Positions 30,586 through 37,116 of a stretch of DNA of 37,116 bases are shown one piece after another. The notes under the pieces were generated by a model. It was given only the letters and a program-made list of their open reading frames with translations. It ran no database searches and had not been told where the DNA came from. Position numbers and translations under genes: made by a program. This DNA comes from Candidatus Bathyarchaeota archaeon (GTDB lineage: Archaea; Thermoproteota; Bathyarchaeia; TCS64): positions 1 through 37,116 of the forward strand of contig WJIV01000166.1 of NCBI GenBank assembly GCA_014730055.1. Direction: 5' to 3'. Position 1 is the stretch's first letter. Every line of letters begins with the position of its first letter.

Positions 30586-31785
30586 TTACACCATTCTTCT
30601 CATAATTCTCTTTATTCTCTCAGCTATTATATTCAGCTCGATTGGCCGAAGATAATACGTATCTATTAACCTCCACTCCTTATTGGAATAATAGTCATAA
30701 TAATGCACATTTCTGAGAAAGACGGGCGGCTCCTCTTCAGCCATTGCAGCGTCAAGCTCCTCAGCGGAAAGACCCAGTTCCTCCCGGTCCCACTCCAATA
30801 ACACGCGAGGCACATGAGGCATTTCAGGGTGCTCATGATAGGTCTCATCATTAGGAATTACCTCAACATTAAGCCCATAGATACCTCCGAGTTCTCGCAG
30901 GAAATATCTAGCTGTTTCCATCTGCCTATCGTATAGCTGGTCCCCTTCCTCGATGAATATCTCAAGAGCGACAACTAGTCCTACTATCTGCTCCTTGCTA
31001 ATCTTGTGGCCACGACCCCATCCCGGGTTTGGAAAAGTATGCTCACGAATAGCCCTGATTATTTCTATACCTCTGCCTGAGCCCAGCATCATCCCCGTAT
31101 TATTCGGCGCTTTTATCGCCTTTCCCCCGCTGAAACATACGATATCAGCTCCAAGTTCGGTGAACTTGTGGAGATTTGAAGCCGGGGGAAGCTCTGACGC
31201 GGCATCTATCACCACGGGTAGGTCATACTTCTCACCCATCTCAATAACCTCTTCGAGAGGCACCTTTCCCCTTGGAACCGTGTTGTAAGAGACAGTGTAA
31301 GCAAGGCAGCAAGTTTTCTCATTTATACTGGCCTCAAGCTCCTTCCTGAAGGACCTAAGGTGGCCCGCCTGACCGTATTCCACTAGCTCTGCACCGGAGG
31401 CTGTCCACTGGGGGGTATAAGCGATGTTATGACCTCTGGGCATTACGACTTGGTTCCTCATCCCTTCAGTCCTTGGTAGTCTAGACCATTTGGAGTAGTC
31501 ATCACGTGCCATACAGCCAGCCATTGCAAATTCCATGGCAGCCCCAGTACCCGTAGTAATATGAGCCTCCTCGACTCCACACAGCTCAGCAATCCTGCTA
31601 TCCGCTTTCTCGAATAGTTCATGCATGTCTACGAAGGTCTTCGCCACCTCATTCATCGCCTCGAGGACCCGATCATCTATCCAGGTACCCCCAATCACCG
31701 TAGACCAGTTTCTAGCGTTTATCCAGGACCTCACACCAAGCCTGTCAAGTATCTTGCTTCTGTATGGGTAACTCATGTTTATCAA
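30586..31785 (-). CDS. SelA-like pyridoxal-phosphate enzyme
   Basis: A 399-residue fold-type I PLP enzyme related to L-seryl-tRNA(Sec) selenium transferase and D-glucosaminate-6-phosphate ammonia lyase. The PLP-binding parts are visible: ITTGTGAAMEFAMAGCMA at 76-93, VVIDAASELPP with D194, and FSGGKAIKAPNNTGMMLG with the Schiff-base Lys at 222. Archaea use the SepSecS route for selenocysteine rather than SelA, so an amino-acid lyase, racemase or aminotransferase-type reaction is far more likely. The frame opens at TTG 31785; ATG 31776 (M4) is the probable start, giving MSYPYRSKILDRLGVRSWIN. It is convergent with the MFS gene and lies downstream of the metal ABC genes. Confidence 0.87.
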   Translation of the reverse strand: MINMSYPYRSKILDRLGVRSWINARNWSTVIGGTWIDDRVLEAMNEVAKTFVDMHELFEKADSRIAELCGVEEAHITTGTGAAMEFAMAGCMARDDYSKWSRLPRTEGMRNQVVMPRGHNIAYTPQWTASGAELVEYGQAGHLRSFRKELEASINEKTCCLAYTVSYNTVPRGKVPLEEVIEMGEKYDLPVVIDAASELPPASNLHKFTELGADIVCFSGGKAIKAPNNTGMMLGSGRGIEIIRAIREHTFPNPGWGRGHKISKEQIVGLVVALEIFIEEGDQLYDRQMETARYFLRELGGIYGLNVEVIPNDETYHEHPEMPHVPRVLLEWDREELGLSAEELDAAMAEEEPPVFLRNVHYYDYYSNKEWRLIDTYYLRPIELNIIAERIKRIMRRMV

Positions 31786-31837
31786 TGAGGAGAAGGTTCT
31801 TGGTTATTTCAAACTTTAGCTCAGAAAAATGGAAAGT

Positions 31838-32662
31838 TCAACTTGGGGAGAGAAAATCACTTTTAACAGCGGATACTATGGCGAAGCATGCCACGAGTGT
31901 AAAAACGATAACCCCACTCGTAGCTACATCAAATACTGCAGAAGCGAAGATTCCAACTATTACGCTACCAACACCCAGTATCACGCTAACGATTGACGTT
32001 GTCTTAAAGCTGAGATCCAGCTGTAATGCAGATAATCCTGGTAAAACTAGTAGAGCTGTGACTAGAATCATTCCAACCACTTTGATACTCAACACAATGG
32101 TAACAGCTACCAGAATGTTGAACACTGTGCTTATGGGACCAACTGGTATCCCCATTAAACGACTGGCCTGTTCATCGAAAGTGATACTGAGTAACTCTTT
32201 GTAGAATACTCCAACGAGAATAAGAACACTGATCCCAAGGATTCCAACAAGTAAGAGGTCTCCTCGGTTTATTGTCAGGATACTTCCAAATAGGAAGCTG
32301 AAAAGCTCAACGTTAAAACCACCGGCTAGACTGATTATTATCAACCCTGTACTAAACCCAATTGCCAGAATAACAGCGGTAGCGGAATCGGAACTGGCCA
32401 AACCTTTCCTTCTCATATAGGAAATTCCCAAGACAGCAAATATCGAGACTATTAGAGCCATGATAATAGGATCTATGCCGAAATACAGACCTATAGCGAT
32501 CCCGCCGAAGCTGACATGAGCCACACCATCTCCGATCATGGACTCTTTACGAAGAATTACAAATAACCCAACTAAAGCGCAAGATAGCGCGCTTATACTT
32601 CCGCCTATTAATGCGTACTGGAAGAACCTGTATCCCATTAGTTGAAAAAAATAATTAGACAT
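31838..32662 (-). CDS. znuB: zinc/manganese ABC transporter permease (ZnuB family)
   Basis: An integral membrane permease with about eight to nine hydrophobic helices, about 274 residues from the preferred start. Typical segments: YRFFQYALIGGSISALSCALVGLFVILRKESMIGDGVAHVSFGGIAIG, in which SMIGDGVAHVSFGG is the family signature, and the conserved LSIKVVGMILVTALLVLPGLSALQL. The open frame extends upstream to 32749, but it is inside the ATPase gene; the ATG at 32662 gives MSNYFFQLMGYR and overlaps the ATPase stop by eight bases, so I choose it. It is the last of three genes, binding protein, ATPase, permease. Uptake of zinc or manganese is expected; the metal is not fixed by sequence. Confidence 0.93.
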   Translation of the reverse strand: MSNYFFQLMGYRFFQYALIGGSISALSCALVGLFVILRKESMIGDGVAHVSFGGIAIGLYFGIDPIIMALIVSIFAVLGISYMRRKGLASSDSATAVILAIGFSTGLIIISLAGGFNVELFSFLFGSILTINRGDLLLVGILGISVLILVGVFYKELLSITFDEQASRLMGIPVGPISTVFNILVAVTIVLSIKVVGMILVTALLVLPGLSALQLDLSFKTTSIVSVILGVGSVIVGIFASAVFDVATSGVIVFTLVACFAIVSAVKSDFLSPS

Positions 32663-33431
32663 CCTCGAAGACTCCCTCGCATATGTGCTCATGGAAGACG
32701 AAATGGAAGTGGTCACCATAGGCTTTTTGAAGCACTTCATTTGGATCATTGTCTGGTCTAATGGGGCTGGTGTATACCTTACGATTGACGCTCATTATAT
32801 GGCTCATTCTACAGAACACTGAAGCCAAGTCGTGGCTAACTATCATGATAGTCGTGCCACGATCCGTATTTAGGTCGCTCAACTTCATGTAAAATCTCTC
32901 ATGAGCTTCAGCGTCTACCCCAGTTACTGGCTCATCCAAGATCAGTATCTCTGGGTCCCTTACCAGAGCCTTGGCTACAAAGACTCTCTGTTTCTGCCCA
33001 CCTGATAAGTGCCCTATTCTTCTTTGCTCCAGATCTTTTATGCCCATGAAGTCCAGCATCTCATCGACTTTGTCCCAATCTTTTGATTTCAAGGGTCTAG
33101 CAAGGTTTCTCCTATTAATCCTCCCAAGACCCACTAGTTCTCTTACGGAAATGGGAAACTTCTCATCAAAGCTGATACTGTTCTGACTTACCCAGGCGAT
33201 CTTACTCCACTGACTGAATTTATCGATAGGGGTTCCTAGGATCTCGATCTTCCCAGATTCATGTGGGATTATTCCAAGTATAGATTGGAGTAATGTGGTT
33301 TTTCCCCCACCATTGGGACCTACGACCCCCATATAGTTTCCACGTTCTACTCTGAATGTTGCACCCTCTATGACCTGCTTTCCATTCCTGTTTATATTCA
33401 GGTCCTCCACCTTAATGACAGGTTCAGCCAT
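32655..33431 (-). CDS. znuC: zinc/manganese ABC transporter ATP-binding protein (ZnuC family)
   Basis: A 258-residue ABC ATPase that drives metal uptake. Walker A is GPNGGGKT at 38-45, the Q-loop is at Q83, the signature LSGGQKQ is at 142-148, Walker B is ILILDEP at 162-168, and the H-loop is at H200. A His-rich end (HFHFVFHEHICEG at about 236-250) is unusual for the ATPase and could bind metal. The ATG overlaps the last base of the binding-protein stop (TAATG), and its own stop overlaps the permease start by eight bases, so the three are tightly coupled. Confidence 0.95.
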   Translation of the reverse strand: MAEPVIKVEDLNINRNGKQVIEGATFRVERGNYMGVVGPNGGGKTTLLQSILGIIPHESGKIEILGTPIDKFSQWSKIAWVSQNSISFDEKFPISVRELVGLGRINRRNLARPLKSKDWDKVDEMLDFMGIKDLEQRRIGHLSGGQKQRVFVAKALVRDPEILILDEPVTGVDAEAHERFYMKLSDLNTDRGTTIMIVSHDLASVFCRMSHIMSVNRKVYTSPIRPDNDPNEVLQKAYGDHFHFVFHEHICEGVFEDV

Positions 33432-34384
33432 TACTCCGTCAACCCTTCTGCAAGATTCTCCAAGTTCACTTCTAGCTGATCAATGTAATCTAGTTCATCC
33501 ACAGGACCTACCATAAGGTATAGGTTGAGAATTTTCACAGTCTCACCTGTTCTGGACTCCAACTCGTCCTTCAAGGTCCTTGCATAGTTATCACTATAAA
33601 CAGGATCAATGTAGATAACATAAGTTTCCTCCTCAGTCATATCTTCTACAATCTCGGATATTTTGCTTGTGCTGGGCTGCTCATCTGCTGAGAGACCTAT
33701 TATACCATGCTGTTCGAGCCCATAGTCATTTGCCACATATCCGTAAGCGGAGTGTGTGACGAAGAATTTCCTTCGAGTCGAGGTGGATAATCGGGCTGAA
33801 TACTCCTCGTCCAAGCTTGAGAGGATTTCTTCGAAGGACTCCCAGTTTTCTTGATAATATTCCTCATTAGATGGATCAGCCTCAACCAGCCCCATGAATA
33901 TCTTATTTGCTATTATCGATGCAGTATGAGGACTTACCCATATATGAGGATCCTCTTCCTCGTGTTCATGTTCGTCTTCCTCGGCGTCTTCCTCTTCATG
34001 CACCTCAATAAGGTCCATACCGTCACTTGCTTCTACGATTACTTTGTTACCAGAATCTATTGAGCCGATGATGTCTTCTTCCATCCAATGGTCCAAACCT
34101 GCCCCATTGAAAATGATCAAATCAGCTTCCTCGGCCCCGGCAATATCACTGATTGAGGGTTGCCAACTATGAACCTCTCCACCAGGAGGGATTAAGATCG
34201 ATACATCAATTTTATCCCCTCCTATTTCTCCTGCCATGTACCCTAGAGGGTAAAACGATGTCAGGACTTGAAGCTTTCCATCCTCATTGTCCAAAGGCAC
34301 TTCCGTTTGCATGAAAAATAAAGCACCACCAATGACTATTGTTATGACAATTAAGGCTATGCCAAGATTCTTATTAGTTAACAT
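33431..34384 (-). CDS. znuA: zinc/manganese ABC transporter substrate-binding protein (ZnuA family)
   Basis: A 317-residue extracytoplasmic metal-binding protein. An N-terminal hydrophobic helix (about 8-25) anchors or exports it; no lipobox Cys is present. Metal ligands expected for the family are H72 (GEVHSWQPS), H147 (DPHIWVSP), H211 (VTHSAYGY) and an Asp in the IDPVYSDN region. Between ligands one and two is an acidic, His-bearing loop at about 127-146 (EVHEEEDAEEDEHEHEEED), typical of zinc-specific members. It is the first gene of a znuACB unit. A TATA-like TTTATTAAA on the minus strand at 34411-34419 implies a very short leader. Confidence 0.95.
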   Translation of the reverse strand: MLTNKNLGIALIVITIVIGGALFFMQTEVPLDNEDGKLQVLTSFYPLGYMAGEIGGDKIDVSILIPPGGEVHSWQPSISDIAGAEEADLIIFNGAGLDHWMEEDIIGSIDSGNKVIVEASDGMDLIEVHEEEDAEEDEHEHEEEDPHIWVSPHTASIIANKIFMGLVEADPSNEEYYQENWESFEEILSSLDEEYSARLSTSTRRKFFVTHSAYGYVANDYGLEQHGIIGLSADEQPSTSKISEIVEDMTEEETYVIYIDPVYSDNYARTLKDELESRTGETVKILNLYLMVGPVDELDYIDQLEVNLENLAEGLTE

Positions 34385-34581
34385 TATATCAAAAACTCTG
34401 AGGAAGCATCTTTAATAAACATTCATAAAAAGTTATTAAAAATTAAATAATTAAAGTTATGATTTATTAAACAATTTTTGTCATAATGGATCAGAAATGA
34501 AAATGTTCCTTTATTATTCAAAATAACTTCAATTCTCGTAACATTATCTTTATAAGTCAAGGATTTTGGTCATTTTCTGAA
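34385..34581. promoter_or_regulatory. divergent promoter region, znuACB and DUF2061 gene
   Basis: Very AT-rich. The minus-strand TATA for znuA is at 34411-34419. For the plus direction CTTTATAAG at 34549-34557 is centred about 28 bases before the ATG of the DUF2061 gene, suggesting a leaderless mRNA. A spaced inverted repeat TTATGA (34457-34462) / TCATAA (34481-34486) lies upstream of both promoters and may be a metal-regulator site, with low certainty. Confidence 0.45.
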
Positions 34582-34827
34582 ATGGATTCATTTAACCGAA
34601 GTATAATGAAATCTATTAGTTTCAGGATCCTCGCTACCTTAACTACCATGTTAACAATCTATCTGTTTACTGGTAATCTTGCTACAGCGGGAAAAGTTGG
34701 AGCAATGGGTGTATTCACTAAACTAATGCTATATTATTTTCATGAAAGAGTATGGGATAAAGTAAAATGGGGAAAGGAGGTAGATGTGGTACAACCCAGA
34801 GTAACCCATCAAACAATGGACGACTAA
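34582..34827 (+). CDS. DUF2061 small membrane protein
   Basis: An 81-residue protein with two hydrophobic helices (ISFRILATLTTMLTIYLFT, then GAMGVFTKLMLYYFHERVWD). The start SIMKSISFRILATLTTM and the end YYFHERVWDKVKWG are diagnostic for DUF2061, a family of membrane proteins found in bacteria and archaea with no agreed role. The TATA box at 34549-34557 and the ATG at 34582 are spaced as for a leaderless transcript. It is a single gene between a T-rich end and the znu promoter. A tail of about 20 polar residues (VVQPRVTHQTMDD) follows the domain. Confidence 0.9.
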   Translation: MDSFNRSIMKSISFRILATLTTMLTIYLFTGNLATAGKVGAMGVFTKLMLYYFHERVWDKVKWGKEVDVVQPRVTHQTMDD

Positions 34828-34888
34828 GCTAAAAGTCAGAAATTTTTTTCATTTTTTCAATTTAAATTTATAAATCGATTTTATATGA

Positions 34889-35596
34889 TTATTTGATCTT
34901 AGGGGTAAAAGCAAATGCCCTCACTGGGCACCCGGTTCCATGCTTAATCTTGAGGGGTGCTGCGACTATGAAGCTCCCTGTTGCTGGAAGGGACTCCAAG
35001 TTCGTCAGATTCTCAATAATGAGCACACCTGCGGGCAGTAATACTTTGTGAGCTTTTTCTAGTGGGTCAGCATCTGAGTCAATTGTTGGAATGTCACCGC
35101 CTACGATTTTCACTTCTTTTGAGACAAGGTACTCAGCAACCTCCTCACCGATACCTGGATTGTCTCTTAGATAGATCTGATTTTCGACACCATAATTACT
35201 GGTCCATTTCTTATCCCATCCGAAATTGAAGAGCACTACACTTCCCTTTGAGATCTGACCATGCCGGCTCTCCCAGTCCTTAATCTCGTCTATTATGACA
35301 TATTCCTTCTCTTTTTTGTGCGTCATATCCAGAACGAATGCTTCTCCCATCCAATTACACAGAGGTATATCATGGACTGCTTGGCCCTTTACACCACCGA
35401 GGTGAACGGGTGCGTCAACATGGGTTCCTCCGTGCTCGAAAACCAATATCATATAGGTGTTAAAGGCATCGCCTTTCTCATGATTCTTCCATGGGATATG
35501 GCCGTAAGGGACCTGAGACCTTGGCATCGATTCCTCAAAAGTATGACTGAGGTCAATGATGCTGTAACCTTTCAAGAACTCGGTAAACTTTGACAT
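34889..35596 (-). CDS. cyclase/kynurenine formamidase-family metal hydrolase
   Basis: A 235-residue hydrolase of the cyclase family, which includes bacterial kynurenine formamidase KynB and isatin hydrolase. The metal-binding motif HGGTHVDAPVH is at residues 55-65 (H55, H59, D61, H65). Flanking features are IIDLSHTFEESMP at the N-terminus, GSVVLFNFGWDKKW, VAEYLVSKEVKIVGGDIPTID, and LPAGVLIIENLTNLESL. Amide or formyl groups on amino-acid derived substrates are typical, but the actual substrate is unknown. The ATG at 35596 is preceded 24 bases upstream by the aminotransferase stop on the same strand, so the two are probably one unit, which suggests an amino-acid degradation step. Confidence 0.9.
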   Translation of the reverse strand: MSKFTEFLKGYSIIDLSHTFEESMPRSQVPYGHIPWKNHEKGDAFNTYMILVFEHGGTHVDAPVHLGGVKGQAVHDIPLCNWMGEAFVLDMTHKKEKEYVIIDEIKDWESRHGQISKGSVVLFNFGWDKKWTSNYGVENQIYLRDNPGIGEEVAEYLVSKEVKIVGGDIPTIDSDADPLEKAHKVLLPAGVLIIENLTNLESLPATGSFIVAAPLKIKHGTGCPVRAFAFTPKIK

Positions 35597-35620
35597 AGTT
35601 TAGTATAGTTTCAGTGGAAA

Positions 35621-36691
35621 TTAGGTTTGCTGTAAAAAGTCATTGATTCTTATTAATCCGTCTCTGAGTTCTTTCTCAGTACATCCGAGGTTTATCCTGA
35701 TGTGTTTATCAACTCCAAAGAATTCTCCTGGACTTACAAGGAGGCTCTTTTTCTCAAGAAGCTTTTCACATAGATCCATTGACGAATAATCGAGGTTATA
35801 TCCTGAGAATCCTGTGAATCCTGCTTCAGGAGGTCTCCAGTAGAAGTCAGGTCTATCTGCTATCCAGTGGTCCAGTATTTTCAGGTTTCTCTGACTGATC
35901 TTCAGGTTCCTCTCAATCAGGTGCTCTCTCTGTCTAAGAATCTTCTCTGCAATGAACTCGCCGAGGCCCGAGTGCCCAAGAGTGGTGTAGTCCTTGACTA
36001 CCCAGAATCTCTCAATTAAGTTCTTATCAGCGATGATCCAGCCTATCCTCGGACTGGTTGCACCTAGCTTGGAGATGCTTCCTGTGATGATGCCCTTTTC
36101 ATATTCAGGGTAAGGTACAGGGGCAGGTTTTCCGTTAATTTCGCTGCCTCTGAGTGCATTGTCACAGTGTAGATAAGCATCAAAATCCTCGGCTATTTGC
36201 ATGAATGACTCTAATTCACTTTGGCTGAGTACCGCACCTGTCGGGTTGTTAGGATTATCTAGGAAGATCATAGTTATCTTATTTTTAATATTCTTCAACC
36301 CATCCAGATCTGGCTTCCAGTTATCATCCTCAAGGAGATTGAACATTAATACCCGGACACCCAAAGCCTCCGCGAGCCTGACAGTCTGCTCATAATTAGG
36401 GTTCTCTGAGACATAATAATTCATAGGCCTCAGAATAGCCAAGTTAACAAGTAGATTCGCCTCACTAGTTCCAGAGGTGATGAGAACATTCTCTGGCTCC
36501 ACACCGTACCATTCCGCGACATGTTGTTTGAGAGACTCGGAGCCGCTTGTGTCGTCGTACTTTAGAAGGTGATCTGGGTCTATGCTCTCGAGTACTTGAC
36601 CTAGTTTAAGCTTCTTTACTCCTCCTCCCCCTAGGTCGATCTCAGCTTTATTCAGGAGCCACCTCTCAAGTCTGAAGGGTTCAAACCTCAA
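35621..36691 (-). CDS. class I/II PLP-dependent aminotransferase
   Basis: A 356-residue aminotransferase. Recognisable: VLITSGTSEANLLVNLAIL at about 69-87, the cofactor-binding NNPTG at 148-152, D177 in YLHCDNALRG at the place of the ring-nitrogen Asp, K208 in GSISKLGATSPRIGWI as the Schiff-base lysine, and the substrate-binding Arg in KHIRINLG near the end. The length is short but complete for the family. It starts with TTG at 36691. The downstream gene 24 bases later encodes a cyclase-family hydrolase, so the pair may form a short amino-acid catabolic unit. The amino donor cannot be told from sequence. Confidence 0.91.
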   Translation of the reverse strand: MRFEPFRLERWLLNKAEIDLGGGGVKKLKLGQVLESIDPDHLLKYDDTSGSESLKQHVAEWYGVEPENVLITSGTSEANLLVNLAILRPMNYYVSENPNYEQTVRLAEALGVRVLMFNLLEDDNWKPDLDGLKNIKNKITMIFLDNPNNPTGAVLSQSELESFMQIAEDFDAYLHCDNALRGSEINGKPAPVPYPEYEKGIITGSISKLGATSPRIGWIIADKNLIERFWVVKDYTTLGHSGLGEFIAEKILRQREHLIERNLKISQRNLKILDHWIADRPDFYWRPPEAGFTGFSGYNLDYSSMDLCEKLLEKKSLLVSPGEFFGVDKHIRINLGCTEKELRDGLIRINDFLQQT

Positions 36692-37116
36692 TGTCTCTCA
36701 CTTATAATTAGAATAGCTATAGAGATATAACAGATACCTAATAAGTTTAAGAGTACTATACAGAAACTCCACTATGAATCAAAAACTAAATCTAAGTTAA
36801 ATAACTGACTGGATCATCCACGAAGAAAGAAATAACAAATAATCATAAATGAGCTATAGTTATAAAAGCATAAACAAAACTTGCAATATTAAACGAACCG
36901 ACGAACTTTTTACTTGTTCAATCTGGTTATGATTCCACATTACTTACTGAGAACTCTATCTATGGAAATATGTTTAACATCTATATTGTTTAGAACTTTT
37001 GTATCAGATTACGTTGATTGAACCTAATTTAGCTATTTTTTTGAAAATTGTTGTGTGTTTAAAAACCAAGTTTTAATTATAAAGTTAGATTTTTCTTGTA
37101 AGTATTTAATTAGAGC
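36692..37116. other. gene-poor AT-rich end of window
   Basis: I read both strands by eye and found no convincing gene. The longest notable frame is about 43 codons, starting after a stop near 36890, and it has no SD or family features. AT-rich elements near 36730-36760 could carry the promoter of the aminotransferase gene on the minus strand. A T-rich tract near 37033-37041 may end a transcript. Confidence 0.4.

Noticed and set aside
30586..31785. True selenocysteine synthase SelA
   Set aside because: Archaea make selenocysteyl-tRNA by another route and no sel genes are near; a SelA-like PLP enzyme is the better call.
32663..32749. Longer start of the permease gene (29 extra residues)
   Set aside because: The extension lies inside the ATPase gene and is not hydrophobic; ATG 32662 overlaps the ATPase stop in the usual way.
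36890..37020. Frame of about 43 codons near the window end
   Set aside because: No SD, no TATA at the right distance, no family features; length is within chance for this composition.
1..37116. CRISPR array, prophage or intact insertion sequence
   Set aside because: No regularly spaced direct repeats, integrase, phage structural genes or intact transposase were found on reading both strands.

Overview
This window is chromosomal DNA of an archaeon. The evidence is an archaeal RNA polymerase operon (rpoB, rpoA, L30e, NusA-like KH protein), TFB, an Sm-like protein, L37e, AsnC/Lrp regulators, an F420-dependent methylenetetrahydromethanopterin reductase (Mer), archaeal TATA boxes ahead of many genes, and a tRNA-Leu with a bulge-helix-bulge intron. 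The large polymerase subunit is one continuous 1277-residue chain (A' plus A'') and B is also unsplit. A single-chain A is known from Thaumarchaeota, Aigarchaeota and Asgard archaea, whereas most other archaea have A'/A''. Mer and a CooT-like protein point to methanopterin C1 metabolism, possibly a Wood-Ljungdahl pathway. I cannot place the lineage from this window alone. Intergenic DNA is AT-rich, and many genes start with TTG or GTG.

Layout. 1-2.7 kb: an HtpX-type protease, a small membrane protein, an unknown protein with a ribbon-helix-helix-like N-terminus, and an Lrp/AsnC regulator. 3-6.3 kb: an unknown helical protein with mer, an MFS transporter, a cooT-like gene overlapping a small helical gene, and a stand-alone Lrp-type ligand domain. 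6.4-8.9 kb: bacterial-type coaD, a gene-poor stretch with a possible decayed ORF and an overlooked 54-residue AN1-like zinc finger gene, a cold-shock protein and TFB. 9-12.5 kb: two zinc-ribbon membrane proteins in tandem, a 47-residue Cys-rich protein, a GNAT acetyltransferase, a NodB-type deacetylase and a small membrane protein. 12.5-20.4 kb (minus): the rpoB-rpoA-rpl30e-nusA operon, tightly packed. 20.7-21.3 kb (plus): lsm, rpl37e, tRNA-Leu(UAA).

21.4-36.7 kb is metabolic: a SAM hydrolase-like (DUF62) protein, an N-acyl-D-amino-acid deacylase, a YeiH-type transporter, a second F420/flavin luciferase-like oxidoreductase, an N-carbamoyl-amino-acid hydrolase-like M20 enzyme, a protein made of eight CxxC knuckles, a second MFS transporter, a SelA-like PLP enzyme, a zinc/manganese ABC importer (permease, ATPase, binding protein), a DUF2061 membrane protein, a cyclase/formamidase-family enzyme and a class I/II aminotransferase. 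Together the deacylase, carbamoylase-like, PLP and transport genes suggest scavenging of modified or D-amino acids; this is inference from families and proximity.

I found no CRISPR array, intact insertion sequence, prophage, or obvious new defence or biosynthetic system. The most noteworthy points are the unsplit RpoA without adjacent rpoH or S12/S7 genes, the small overlooked genes, the intron-bearing tRNA, a DUF62 protein lacking its usual catalytic His, and several perfect palindromes placed at promoters.
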